Counted from the first letter of the stretch, positions 43,689 to 52,191 are shown. The stretch: DNA of 64,000 nt from Magnetospirillum aberrantis SpK (GCF_011022235.1 NZ_JAAIYP010000038.1:124001-188000); one strand, 5' to 3'. Notes: generated by a model not told the origin, from the sequence alone. Numbers and translations: made by a program.

Positions 43689-43703
43689 GAACATATATCG
43701 AAC
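43689..43703. promoter_or_regulatory. LexA (SOS) box in the promoter region of the particle operon
   Basis: GAACATATATCGAAC fits GAAC-N7-GAAC exactly, the alphaproteobacterial LexA target. It sits 20 bp upstream of the first operon gene, between it and the divergent S24 repressor; a TATAAT lies at 43740-43735 on the minus strand. Direct LexA control of the cluster is therefore likely. Confidence 0.75.
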
Positions 43704-43789
43704 ATTGATGCCTAGAGTGCGGCCTTGAGTCAAGATTATAGGCTGATATTCCTGTTGGCCTTAACCGGAGATTGCGAGACCATCTTCCC

Positions 43790-44422
43790 ATGCTGAAGCA
43801 CGCCGACATCTGGGCCGCCATCGACGCCCTTGCCCGTGACCACGGATTGACCGCGTCCGCCTTGGCGCGCCGAGCCGGGCTCGACCCCACCACCTTCAAC
43901 AAGAGCAAACGCATCACCCGCGAGGGGAAGCCGCGCTGGCCCTCCACCGAAAGCGTCGCCAAGGTGCTGGACGCCACCGGCGCCAGCCTGTCCGACCTGT
44001 TGGACCACATCGAAGGAGAGCACAGGGCGAACGGTGCCAATCACCTGCCGCTGATCGGTTTCGCCCAGGCGGGCGACCGGGGCTATTTCGATGACGCCGG
44101 CTATCCGGTCGGCGGCTCGTGGGACGAGATCCCGTTCCCGGAAGTGGGCGACCCCAACGCCTATGCGCTCGAGGTTTCAGGCGACAGCATGGAGCCCCTG
44201 TTCCGCGACGGCGACCGGGTCATCGTCTCGCCTTCCGCCTCGGTCCGGCGCGGCGACCGGGTCGTGGTCCGTACCCTCGAAGGCGAAGTGATGGTCAAGC
44301 AACTGGTTCGACAGACCGCCAAGCGCATCGAGCTGGCGTCGCTGAACCCAGCCCATCCCGGCCGCAGTTTGGCCACTGAAGAAGTTGCCTGGGTCGCCCG
44401 CATCCTGTGGGCCAGCCAGTAG
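43790..44422 (+). CDS. HTH repressor with S24/LexA-type peptidase domain
   Basis: 210 residues. The N-terminal HTH is LTASALARRAGLDPTTFNKS (about 21-40). The C-terminal S24 domain has Ser in SGDSMEP (about 133) and Lys in EVMVKQL (about 170), with a possible Ala-Gly cleavage site in FAQAGDRG (94-95). Like CI and LexA it could lose repression by self-cleavage under DNA damage. ATG 43790 is preferred to TTG 43772. It is divergent from the particle operon, though close relatives also occur as ordinary chromosomal genes. Confidence 0.88.
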   Translation: MLKHADIWAAIDALARDHGLTASALARRAGLDPTTFNKSKRITREGKPRWPSTESVAKVLDATGASLSDLLDHIEGEHRANGANHLPLIGFAQAGDRGYFDDAGYPVGGSWDEIPFPEVGDPNAYALEVSGDSMEPLFRDGDRVIVSPSASVRRGDRVVVRTLEGEVMVKQLVRQTAKRIELASLNPAHPGRSLATEEVAWVARILWASQ

Positions 44423-44436
44423 GCCCTGGACTTCTA

Positions 44437-44451
44437 GTTCGCTTTTTGTTC
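44437..44451. promoter_or_regulatory. LexA (SOS) box upstream of the 44462 gene
   Basis: GTTCGCTTTTTGTTC fits GTTC-N7-GTTC exactly and ends 10 bp before an ATG. It lies between weak promoter elements TGGACT (44427-44432) and TCTAAT (44450-44455), 17 bp apart, so LexA binding would block RNA polymerase; the mRNA would be nearly leaderless. Confidence 0.75.
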
Positions 44452-44461
44452 TAATTGGTGG

Positions 44462-44734
44462 ATGGATTTCACCCGCCGCGACATGTTGGAACGCCGTTAT
44501 GACGGCCCCATCCCCCCCGCCGACCCGGCCGCCACCATGGCCGCGACGGCGGGGCGTGTCCGGTTGTTCCTGCGGCTGGCGGCGGAAACGCGGGAAAAAA
44601 CAGCGACCCGCCGCTCGGAACTGAAAGCCGCCTCGGTCGCCGGCGACCGCCACCTCGGCCGCCTGCAACACGATTTGCGCCTCTATCGCGGACAAAGCGT
44701 GGCTTGGCACGACAACATCCCGGCGCGCCCATGA
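44462..44734 (+). CDS. Small SOS-associated protein of unknown function
   Basis: 90 residues, not recognised. It is strongly charged and mainly helical (VRLFLRLAAETREKTATRRS, then RHLGRLQHDLRLY), without membrane span or signal. High third-position GC supports coding. The LexA box and near-leaderless start mark it as a probable SOS gene; with the S24 repressor it could take part in turning on the particle operon, but that is inference. Confidence 0.65.
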   Translation: MDFTRRDMLERRYDGPIPPADPAATMAATAGRVRLFLRLAAETREKTATRRSELKAASVAGDRHLGRLQHDLRLYRGQSVAWHDNIPARP

Positions 44735-44775
44735 AACCCAGGCACGGCACCGCGTATTCCGCCCAGCGGCAGTTC

Positions 44776-44810
44776 CCCCAAGAAAAAGGGCGCGGATCGC
44801 TCCGCGCCCT
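44776..44810 (-). terminator. Intrinsic terminator of fabI
   Basis: AGGGCGCGGA and TCCGCGCCCT form a 10-bp stem around TCGC; on the minus strand it is followed by TTTTTCTT, 24 bases after the fabI stop. Confidence 0.85.
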
Positions 44811-44833
44811 GGTGCTTTCCCACGAAACCGGCG

Positions 44834-45634
44834 TCAGCCGACGATGTGGTAACCGCCATCGACGAACAGCGTGGTGCCGGTCACCGATTGGGCCAGGTCG
44901 CTGACCAGATAGGCGGCGAACGATCCGCAATCGTCGATGGTCGCCAATTGATGGGTCGGCGCCTTGGCGGCGGCGGCTTCCATCAATTCGTCGAAATGGT
45001 CGATGCCCGAGGCGGCGCGGGTCTTGAGCGGGCCGGGCGACAACGCCACGACACGGATGCCCTTTTCCCCCAGTTCCGCCGCCATGTACTTGGTGGTCGC
45101 CTCAAGCGCCGCCTTGACCGGGCCCATGACGTTGTAATGCTCGACCACCTTGCGACCGCCATAGAACGACACGGTCATCATGCAGCCGCCATCGGTCATC
45201 AGCGGTTCGGCCAGACGGGCCATGCGCACGAACGAATGACACGACACGTCCATGGCCATCATGAAGCCGTCGCGCGAGCAATCGACCACGCGGCCGTGCA
45301 AATCCTCGCGGCTGGCGAAAGCGATGGAATGGATGACGAAATCCAGCTTGCCCCAGCTCTTTTCGATCTCGGCGAACACCGCCTCCATCTCGCCGTCCTT
45401 TTGGACGTCGAGCGGCAGGATCAGCGACGCGTCAAGCCCTTCGGCCAACGGGCGCACCCACTTCTCGGCCTTCTCGTTGAGATAGGTGACCGCCAACTCG
45501 GCGCCATAGGCGCGGCAATGCTTGGCACAGCCATAGGCGATGCTCTGGTCGTTGGCGATGCCGACCACCAGGCCCTTCTTGCCGGTCAGATCCAGGGTTT
45601 TGACCAACTGATAGGGCTTCAGGGAAGCGTCCAT
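44834..45634 (-). CDS. fabI: Enoyl-[acyl-carrier-protein] reductase (NADH)
   Basis: Last reductive step of fatty acid elongation. 266 residues with the divergent FabI Rossmann start KKGLVVGIANDQSIAYG (not the classical TGxxxGIG), AFASREDLHGR, and the Tyr-x6-Lys pair in YNVMGPVKAAL (about 160-170). The family's first active-site tyrosine stands in SFYGGRK. SPGPLKTRAASGI and TLFVDGGYHIVG end the protein. ATG 45634 follows AGAGGAAC. Confidence 0.94.
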   Translation of the reverse strand: MDASLKPYQLVKTLDLTGKKGLVVGIANDQSIAYGCAKHCRAYGAELAVTYLNEKAEKWVRPLAEGLDASLILPLDVQKDGEMEAVFAEIEKSWGKLDFVIHSIAFASREDLHGRVVDCSRDGFMMAMDVSCHSFVRMARLAEPLMTDGGCMMTVSFYGGRKVVEHYNVMGPVKAALEATTKYMAAELGEKGIRVVALSPGPLKTRAASGIDHFDELMEAAAAKAPTHQLATIDDCGSFAAYLVSDLAQSVTGTTLFVDGGYHIVG

Positions 45635-45790
45635 GATGTTCCTCTCGGGTAAGGACGTGCTGCAATGCAACATACCCCGCCCTCTGGTCATACCTCAAGC
45701 CCCCTGCCCCGCTTTTCCCCAAACAGTCACACGTTTCGTATGGTCTTACCACGCTTGACGGCGTGCCAGACCTGACGCTATGACTGACGA

Positions 45791-45846
45791 ACGTGGTGAT
45801 TTGACCGACCGGCTTGCGGCCACGTTAAAATAAACGCTAAAGAGGT
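45791..45846 (+). promoter_or_regulatory. SAM-II riboswitch
   Basis: The leader has the SAM-II pattern: P1 arms CGTGG (45792-45796) and CCACG (45820-45824), the TGATTTGACCG loop strand and the GCTAAAGAGG 3' strand that closes the pseudoknot. It lies 78 bp before the methionine gene metZ, the usual target of this class in alphaproteobacteria. Binding of S-adenosylmethionine should lower metZ expression. Confidence 0.88.
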
Positions 45847-45868
45847 TCCGAGCTTGGCATTTTCCAGG

Positions 45869-45896
45869 CCCCGATCCGCCCCGGTCGGGGTATTTT
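45869..45896 (+). terminator. Attenuator terminator of metZ
   Basis: CCCCGATC and GGTCGGGG form an 8-bp stem (one G-T pair) followed by TATTTTC, between the SAM-II element and the metZ start. It suggests that ligand acts through transcription ending here. Confidence 0.65.
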
Positions 45897-45923
45897 CATG
45901 TCTGCCAGGAAAGGGGCCGATCC

Positions 45924-47117
45924 ATGACCAAGAATACACCCACCAAGCGCCCGCTGCGCCTGCGCACCCGTCAGGTCCGCGCCGGCCTGTCGCGCACCGG
46001 ATTTTCCGAGACCAACGAAGCCATCTTCATGAACTCGGGCTATGTCTACGGCAGCGCCCAGGAAGCCGAGGAAAGCTTCGACGGAACCCGCGACCGCATG
46101 GTCTATTCCCGTTTCAAGAATCCCACCGTCGCGGTGTTCGAGGAACGTCTGGCCGCGCTGGAAGGCGCCGAAGCCTGCCGCGCCACCGCCTCGGGCATGG
46201 CCGCCGTGCACGCCGCCCTGGTGTGCCAGTTGAAAAGCGGCGACCGGGTGGTGGCGCCGCGTGCGCTGTTCGGGTCGTGCACCTGGATCATCGGCGACTT
46301 GCTGCCGCGTTTCGGCATCGAGGTCGAATTCATCGACGGCACCGACACCGCCCAATGGGAACGCGCCCTGTCGCGTCCGACCCAGGTGGTGTTCCTGGAA
46401 ACACCGTCGAACCCGACGCTGGAAATCGTCGATCTGGCCCGCGTCGCCGAGCTGACCCACAAGGCCGGCGGCCGGCTGGTGGTGGACAACGTGTTCGCCA
46501 CCCCCATCTTCCAGGCGCCGCTGTCGCTCGGCGCCGACGTGGTGGTCTATTCCGCCACCAAGCACATCGACGGTCAGGGCCGGTGCCTGGGCGGCGCGGT
46601 CTTGGGCTCGGCCGAGTTCTGCAACGACGTCTTGGGCCCTTACCTGCGCCACACCGGGCCGGCACTGTCGCCGTTCAACGCATGGGTGCTACTCAAGGGA
46701 TTGGAAACGCTGGACCTGCGGGTCGAGTGCCACGCCGCCAACGCGTTTACGGTGGCGCGCTTCCTGGAAAGCCGCCCCGAGGTGGCCCGCGTCCTTTATC
46801 CCGGCCTGGAAAGCCACCCCCAGCACACCTTGGCCAAAAGCCAGATGTGTGGGTACGGCGGCGTCGTCGCCTTCGAGATGAAGGGCGGCAAGGACGCGGC
46901 ATACAAACTGCTGGACGGACTCGAGGTGATCGACATCTCCAACAATCTGGGCGATTCCAAGAGCCTGGTCTGCCACCCCTGGACCACCACCCACCAGCGC
47001 CTCACCCCCGAGCAGAAAGCCGAGCAAGGCATCACCGAGGGGCTGTTGCGTCTGTCGGTGGGGCTGGAAGACGCCGACGATCTGGTGGACGACCTGCGTC
47101 TGGCTTTGGAATCCTGA
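45924..47117 (+). CDS. metZ: O-succinylhomoserine sulfhydrylase
   Basis: PLP enzyme of methionine synthesis that makes homocysteine directly from O-succinylhomoserine and sulfide. 397 residues; the PLP lysine is in VVYSATKHIDGQGR (about 212). TASGMAAVHAAL, ETPSNPTLEIVDL and RLSVGLEDADDLVDDL are typical of the Cys/Met metabolism family. The neighbouring SAM-II riboswitch supports a methionine role. Confidence 0.95.
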   Translation: MTKNTPTKRPLRLRTRQVRAGLSRTGFSETNEAIFMNSGYVYGSAQEAEESFDGTRDRMVYSRFKNPTVAVFEERLAALEGAEACRATASGMAAVHAALVCQLKSGDRVVAPRALFGSCTWIIGDLLPRFGIEVEFIDGTDTAQWERALSRPTQVVFLETPSNPTLEIVDLARVAELTHKAGGRLVVDNVFATPIFQAPLSLGADVVVYSATKHIDGQGRCLGGAVLGSAEFCNDVLGPYLRHTGPALSPFNAWVLLKGLETLDLRVECHAANAFTVARFLESRPEVARVLYPGLESHPQHTLAKSQMCGYGGVVAFEMKGGKDAAYKLLDGLEVIDISNNLGDSKSLVCHPWTTTHQRLTPEQKAEQGITEGLLRLSVGLEDADDLVDDLRLALES

Positions 47118-47157
47118 GCCTCGGGCCTGGATTTCATTTGAAAGCGGTCTAATATTG

Positions 47158-47189
47158 TCCCGGCGCGGCCTGCCCGCGCCGGGATTTTT
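47158..47189 (+). terminator. Intrinsic terminator after metZ
   Basis: CCCGGCGCGG and CCGCGCCGGG form a 10-bp stem around CCTGC, followed by ATTTTTG. It separates metZ from apaG. Confidence 0.88.
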
Positions 47190-47210
47190 GCTTGGAACGG
47201 AACCGTCGCC

Positions 47211-47603
47211 ATGTATACCGAGACCACGCGCGGCATCACTGTCACGGTCCAGCCCATCTTTCTGGAAGACCAGTCCTCGCCGGCTGAAGGCCATTTCGTC
47301 TGGGCCTATCGCGTCCACATCGAAAACAACAGCCGGGAAACCGTGCAGCTGATGCGGCGACACTGGAAGATCGCCGACGCCCTGGGCCGCGTCCAAGAGG
47401 TCGAGGGGGCCGGCGTGGTCGGCGAACAGCCGATCCTCGAACCGGGCGGATCGTTCGAATACACCAGCGGAACGCCGCTTTCGACCGCGTCGGGCATCAT
47501 GATGGGCACCTATCGCATGGAAACCGACGACGGCGAGGCATTCGACGTGGGCATCCCCGCTTTCTCGCTGGACAGCCCGCACGAAGCGCACCGCCCCAAC
47601 TGA
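47211..47603 (+). CDS. apaG: ApaG (DUF525) protein
   Basis: 130 residues covering the whole ApaG fold: GITVTVQPIFLEDQSSPAEG, FVWAYRVHIENNSRETVQL, GVVGEQPILEPGGSFEYTSG and GTPLSTASGIMMGTYRME. Links to cation homeostasis and diadenosine tetraphosphate metabolism are known for the family, but its exact activity is unclear. It stands alone between metZ and folE. Confidence 0.93.
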   Translation: MYTETTRGITVTVQPIFLEDQSSPAEGHFVWAYRVHIENNSRETVQLMRRHWKIADALGRVQEVEGAGVVGEQPILEPGGSFEYTSGTPLSTASGIMMGTYRMETDDGEAFDVGIPAFSLDSPHEAHRPN

Positions 47604-47684
47604 CGGGTTGCATTCGGCCGCCGCCATCGCCACATGGGCAAAGGAAGCAGGCCACCCCGTTTCAGGACAGAGCAGGACAGGTTC

Positions 47685-48326
47685 ATGGACGATCAGATCA
47701 CTTTGCCCGCCGAATTGCGCCCCGCCACCGCCAGTCCCCGCCCCAGCCGCGCCGAAGCGGAAGACGCGGTGCGCGTGCTGTTGCGCTGGGCCGGCGACGA
47801 CCCGACCCGCGAAGGACTGGTCGGCACGCCCGAGCGCGTGGTCCGCGCCTACGAGGAATTCTTCGCCGGCTACGACCAGGACCCGGCCGACATCCTGCAC
47901 CGCACCTTCGAGGAAACCGACGGCTACGACGAAATCGTGCTGTTGCGCGACATCCGTCTGGAAAGCCATTGCGAACACCACATGGTTCCCATCATCGGCA
48001 AGGTGCATGTGGCCTATCTGCCCGATCGCCGGGTGGTCGGCATCTCAAAGCTGGCCCGCGTGGTGGAAATCTTCGCCAAACGCCTGCAAATCCAGGAAAA
48101 GCTGACCAGCCAGATCGCCAACACCATCAACGAGGTGTTGCAGCCCAAGGGCGTCGCGGTGGTGATCGAGGCGGCGCATGAATGCATGACCACCCGTGGC
48201 GTCCACAAGCCGGGCGTGACCATGGTCACCAGCCGCATGCTGGGCGCTTTCCGCAACAACCCGGCAACCCGCCGCGAATTCATGGCGCTGATCCAGGGCC
48301 GCGGCCACGGCCTGTCCAACGCCTAG
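47685..48326 (+). CDS. folE: GTP cyclohydrolase I
   Basis: First step of tetrahydrofolate and pterin synthesis, GTP to dihydroneopterin triphosphate. 213 residues; zinc ligands in SHCEHHM (about residue 93: Cys and His) and the later ECMTTRG (Cys). [39 protein letters not shown] complete the signature. ATG 47685 chosen; the frame opens 17 codons earlier without a ribosome site. Confidence 0.95.
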   Translation: MDDQITLPAELRPATASPRPSRAEAEDAVRVLLRWAGDDPTREGLVGTPERVVRAYEEFFAGYDQDPADILHRTFEETDGYDEIVLLRDIRLESHCEHHMVPIIGKVHVAYLPDRRVVGISKLARVVEIFAKRLQIQEKLTSQIANTINEVLQPKGVAVVIEAAHECMTTRGVHKPGVTMVTSRMLGAFRNNPATRREFMALIQGRGHGLSNA

Positions 48327-49186
48327 GCCAGCACCATTCCCGCATCCAGCGCCGCCTGTTTCGCCGCCGCCACCTCGTCCGCCGAGGGGTGGCGGTTCAA
48401 TTTCGGGGCCCGCGCCGCACGGTGCAGCGGCCGGTAATCGTCCAACACCTCGACCACGGTGCCGGCGGGCAGGGCGGCGAATGCCGCCCGACTGCCGCCC
48501 AGGTCGTTGGGCAACACCAGATGGCGCACCAAGACCCCACCGATCGCGCGCCCCTGTTCATCCCGCCGAAGCGGCCCCACCTGGGCCGCCATGGCGGCGA
48601 CAGCGGCGGCGGCCACCCGCGGATAATCGGCGACCCCGGCACACATCCGCCCCGCCGCCGCCTCGCCATGCTTGAAGTCCAGCACATAGAGGGCGACCAC
48701 GCCCTCCAGCAACGCCACGGTGTCCAGGCTGTCGTAACCGCCACTGACCCAGGCCAGCGGCAGGGAGAAGCCGCGTCCGACGGCGCGGGCCACCGCATCC
48801 AATATCTGAGCCGGCACATGGCTGGGGCTGGACAGCGCCACCATGCGATGTCCCTGCTCCTGGAGCCGGCACAGCAATCCGGCCAGGGCCTCGCCGTCCA
48901 TGGCCTCGCCGTCTCCATCCCAACTGGCGGCGGCGGTGGAACAGGCGAGACAGCGCAGGTTGCACCCGGCGAACAGGATGTCCGCCGCCCCCGCCAACAT
49001 CCCCTGCCGCGCCGTCACCCCGGCCACCGCCGCTACCGTGCCGGTCTGGCAGGTGGCACGGCGGATTCCCCGTGTGCGGTCGGCACCGCACCGGCGGGCA
49101 CACAGGGTGCACGACGCCAACCGTTCCAACGCCAGGTCGGCGCGGCGGCGCAAATCGGACGGAACCGGAAACAAGGGTGCGGACAT
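48323..49186 (-). CDS. Radical SAM protein, pyruvate-formate-lyase-activase-like
   Basis: 287 residues. CNLRCLACS (about residue 75) is the CxxxCxxC motif that holds the [4Fe-4S] cluster for SAM cleavage. An upstream [15 protein letters not shown] cysteine set suggests a second metal site, as in the PflX-type (PA4467-like) branch. [14 protein letters not shown] and YVLDFKHG follow. The partner enzyme is not in the window. Stop overlaps folE's stop (convergent). Confidence 0.88.
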   Translation of the reverse strand: MSAPLFPVPSDLRRRADLALERLASCTLCARRCGADRTRGIRRATCQTGTVAAVAGVTARQGMLAGAADILFAGCNLRCLACSTAAASWDGDGEAMDGEALAGLLCRLQEQGHRMVALSSPSHVPAQILDAVARAVGRGFSLPLAWVSGGYDSLDTVALLEGVVALYVLDFKHGEAAAGRMCAGVADYPRVAAAAVAAMAAQVGPLRRDEQGRAIGGVLVRHLVLPNDLGGSRAAFAALPAGTVVEVLDDYRPLHRAARAPKLNRHPSADEVAAAKQAALDAGMVLA

Positions 49187-49272
49187 GCCCCATCATAGAC
49201 CGCCCACGAAGTGCTGGACAGTCCGCGCGAAGCGGGCCACCTTTCCCCCTTGCACAAAGGGGTATTCACCGC

Positions 49273-50721
49273 GTGATCGACTTCAAGCCGGTCGTCTTCG
49301 TCAACGGCATCTTGCTGATCATCCTGGCGGCGGCCATGGGGCTGCCGGCCATGGCCGATGCCGTCTCGGGCGATTCCGACTGGCGGGTGTTCGCCGTGTC
49401 GGCCCTGGTCACCGCTTTCATCGGCGCCGGCATGGCCCTGGGCGGACGCCCGGCCGAACACCAGCCGCTGACCACCCGCCAGGCGTTCCTGCTGACCGCG
49501 TCGGTGTGGTACGTGCTGTCGGCTTTCGCGGCCCTTCCCTTCGCCTTTTCCGCCTATGGGCTGTCGCCGGCCGACGCCTTCTTCGAAGCGACCAGCGGCT
49601 TCACCACCACCGGCTCGACGGTGCTGACCGGCCTGGATTCGGCCCCCAAGGGCATCTTGCTGTGGCGGGCCCTGCTTAATTGGCTGGGCGGCGTCGGCAT
49701 CATCGTCATGGCGGTGGCCATCCTGCCGATCCTGCGCATCGGCGGCATGCAATTGTTCAAGATGGAAAGCTCGGACAAGAGCGACAAGGTCAAGCCGCGC
49801 GTCACCCAGGTGGCGGGATCGATCCTTCTGGTCTACCTCACCTTCACCGCCGCCATCTGCCTGGGCTTGTGGCTGAGCGGCATGACGCCGTTCGACGCCA
49901 TGTGCCACGCCTTCGCCGCGCTCGGCACCGGCGGGTTCTCGACCTCCGACCAATCGTTGGGCAAATGGGGGCCGGCGACCCAATGGATCGCCATCGCCGG
50001 CATGCTGATGGGGGCCATGCCCTTCACCTTGTTCGTCAGCCCGTGGAAGCACCAGCGATGGCCGTTCCTGAAAGACAGCCAAATTCGCTGGTTCCTGAAT
50101 TTCGTCGCCTTCTTCGCGCTGGTACTGGCGTTCTGGCAATGGGCCTTCAACGACATGGAGCCCGGAGAGGCACTGACGCACGCGACCTTCAACGTGGTCA
50201 GCGTCGTCACCACCACCGGCTTCGCTTCGACCGACTACAACGCCTGGGGCGGTTTCGCTCAATGCGTGTTCTTCATCCTGATCTTCATCGGCGGCTGCAC
50301 CGGATCGACCGCCGGCGGCGTCAAGGTGTTCCGCTGGGAAGTGCTGTTCAAGCTGGCCGGCGTGCATCTGAAACGCCTTTTGCACCCGCACGGCATTTTC
50401 GTGGTGGACTTCAACCGCCGCCCCATCGCCCAAAGCATCCTGGATTCGGTGCTGGGCTTCATGGCCATGTTCTTCCTGACCTTCGCCATCTTTTCGCTGA
50501 TGTTGACCGTGGCCGGCATGGACCTGATCAGCGCCATCACCGGTTCGGCCCAGGCGCTGTCCAATGTCGGCCCCGGACTGGGACCGGTCATCGGCCCGGC
50601 CGGCAACTTCCAGACCGTTCCCGACCTGGCCAAGTGGATCATGGCCTTCGAAATGGTCATGGGCCGGCTCGAACTGTTCACCGTGGTCGTCTTGTTCACC
50701 CGATCGTTCTGGCGGGAATAA
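49273..50721 (+). CDS. trkH: TrkH-family potassium uptake protein (first copy)
   Basis: 482 residues, an inner-membrane K+ transporter subunit with four pore loops: SGFTTTGSTVLTGLD, AALGTGGFSTSDQS, VVTTTGFASTDYN and SNVGPGLG. It needs TrkA (not in the window). Start is GTG 49273: its VIDFKPVVFVNGILL aligns with MIDFRPVLQIVGTIL of the neighbouring copy. The next gene starts five bases after its stop. Confidence 0.93.
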   Translation: MIDFKPVVFVNGILLIILAAAMGLPAMADAVSGDSDWRVFAVSALVTAFIGAGMALGGRPAEHQPLTTRQAFLLTASVWYVLSAFAALPFAFSAYGLSPADAFFEATSGFTTTGSTVLTGLDSAPKGILLWRALLNWLGGVGIIVMAVAILPILRIGGMQLFKMESSDKSDKVKPRVTQVAGSILLVYLTFTAAICLGLWLSGMTPFDAMCHAFAALGTGGFSTSDQSLGKWGPATQWIAIAGMLMGAMPFTLFVSPWKHQRWPFLKDSQIRWFLNFVAFFALVLAFWQWAFNDMEPGEALTHATFNVVSVVTTTGFASTDYNAWGGFAQCVFFILIFIGGCTGSTAGGVKVFRWEVLFKLAGVHLKRLLHPHGIFVVDFNRRPIAQSILDSVLGFMAMFFLTFAIFSLMLTVAGMDLISAITGSAQALSNVGPGLGPVIGPAGNFQTVPDLAKWIMAFEMVMGRLELFTVVVLFTRSFWRE

Positions 50722-50725
50722 GGCC

Positions 50726-52174
50726 ATGATCGACTTCCGCCCCGTCCTTCAGATCGTCGGCACCATCTTGTGCCTGATGGCCGCATCCATGGCGCTGCCG
50801 GCACTGGCCGACATGGCCTCGGGCCATCCCGAATGGCGCATTTTCGTGATGTCGGGGTTCACCACCGGCATCGCCGGGCTGGGGCTGATGCTGGGAACGC
50901 AAAGCGACTTCCAGTCGCTGAGCGTGCGCCAGACCTATCTGACGGCGGCCCTGGGCTGGGTGGTGCCGTGCCTGTTCGGCGCGCTGCCGCTGATGTTCGG
51001 TGCAGCCGACCTGTCGACCATCGACGCCATCTTCGAATCGACCAGTGGCCTGACCAACACCGGCTCGACGGTGATCGACGGATTGGAGCACATGCCACGC
51101 GGCCTGCTGTTGTGGCGGGCGCAACTGAACTGGATGGGCGGCATGGGCATGATCGCCATGGTGGTGGCCATCCTGCCGACACTGAACATCGGCGGCATGC
51201 AGGTGTTCTGCATGCATGGCGGCTCGTCGGGCGACATGCCGCTGCGCCGCTCGGCACGGGTCGGCGTCGCCATCGTCAGCGTCTACGTGATCCTGACCGC
51301 CGCCCTGGCGCTGGCCTTGTGGCTCGCCGGCATGCCGCGCTTCGACGCCGTCGTCTACGCCATGAGCACCATCTCGACCGGCGGGTTCGGCACCCACGAC
51401 GCCTCGTTGGGGATGTTCAACAGCGCGGCCATCGACCTGATCGCCTGTGTCGGCATGGTGCTGGGCGGCGTTCCCTATCTTTTGTTCCCGCAACTGGCGC
51501 GGGGGCGGTGGCGAACCATCCTGCACGACCAACAGGTACGGCTTTATCTGTGGCTGATGGCCGCAGGCTCGGCGGCGGTGGTGCTGTGGCTGATGGTCGA
51601 ACGCAACTTCTCGGTCCTTGGCGCCATTCATCACGGCGTGTTTACCGTGGTGTCGGTGATGACCGGCACCGGGTTGATGACCATCGACTATAGCGATTGG
51701 ATCGGCCTGCCGGCGGCGGTACTATTTTTCCTGACCTTCGTCGGCGGCTGCGCAGGTTCGGCCACCGCCGGTATCAAGGTATTCCGCCTGCACCTGCTGT
51801 TCGCCAACGCCCGCGTCCAGATGCACCAATTGCTGCGGCCGCACGCCATCGAGGTCCCGACCTTCAACGGTCGGCCGCTGTCCAACGAAATCCTGCAATC
51901 GGCCATGGGATTTCTGTTCGTCTACGTTCTGGGCTTCGCCGTTTTGTCGATGACGCTGGGCTTTCTCGGGCTGGACTTCCTGACCGCCATCTCGGGGGCG
52001 GCGGCGGCGATTTCCAACCTGGGGCCGGGCCTGGGTGAAACCATCGGGCCAGGCGCCACTTTCGGGTCGCTGCCCGACATGGCCAAGATGGCGCTGGCCT
52101 GCGGCATGCTGTTCGGCCGCCTTGAGATGTTCATCCTGCTGGTGCTGTTCGTACCCAATTTCTGGAAGCAATAA
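50726..52174 (+). CDS. trkH: TrkH-family potassium uptake protein (second copy)
   Basis: 482 residues, the same length as the upstream paralogue. Pore loops are SGLTNTGSTVIDGLE, STISTGGFGTHDAS, VMTGTGLMTIDYS and SNLGPGLG. The third filter carries TGTGL where the first copy has TTTGF, so the copies may differ in ion affinity. ATG 50726 is five bases after the first copy's stop: one operon. Confidence 0.93.
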   Translation: MIDFRPVLQIVGTILCLMAASMALPALADMASGHPEWRIFVMSGFTTGIAGLGLMLGTQSDFQSLSVRQTYLTAALGWVVPCLFGALPLMFGAADLSTIDAIFESTSGLTNTGSTVIDGLEHMPRGLLLWRAQLNWMGGMGMIAMVVAILPTLNIGGMQVFCMHGGSSGDMPLRRSARVGVAIVSVYVILTAALALALWLAGMPRFDAVVYAMSTISTGGFGTHDASLGMFNSAAIDLIACVGMVLGGVPYLLFPQLARGRWRTILHDQQVRLYLWLMAAGSAAVVLWLMVERNFSVLGAIHHGVFTVVSVMTGTGLMTIDYSDWIGLPAAVLFFLTFVGGCAGSATAGIKVFRLHLLFANARVQMHQLLRPHAIEVPTFNGRPLSNEILQSAMGFLFVYVLGFAVLSMTLGFLGLDFLTAISGAAAAISNLGPGLGETIGPGATFGSLPDMAKMALACGMLFGRLEMFILLVLFVPNFWKQ

Positions 52175-52191
52175 CCCCCAGAGGGGGCGGA

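Noticed and set aside
44177-44710. Antisense frame opposite the S24 repressor and SOS gene
   Set aside because: No ribosome site, low-complexity shadow composition, and it conflicts with two supported plus-strand genes.
45692-45790. Possible small RNA or gene between fabI and the metZ leader
   Set aside because: No coding frame or stable structure beyond the riboswitch; most likely promoters of the two divergent genes.
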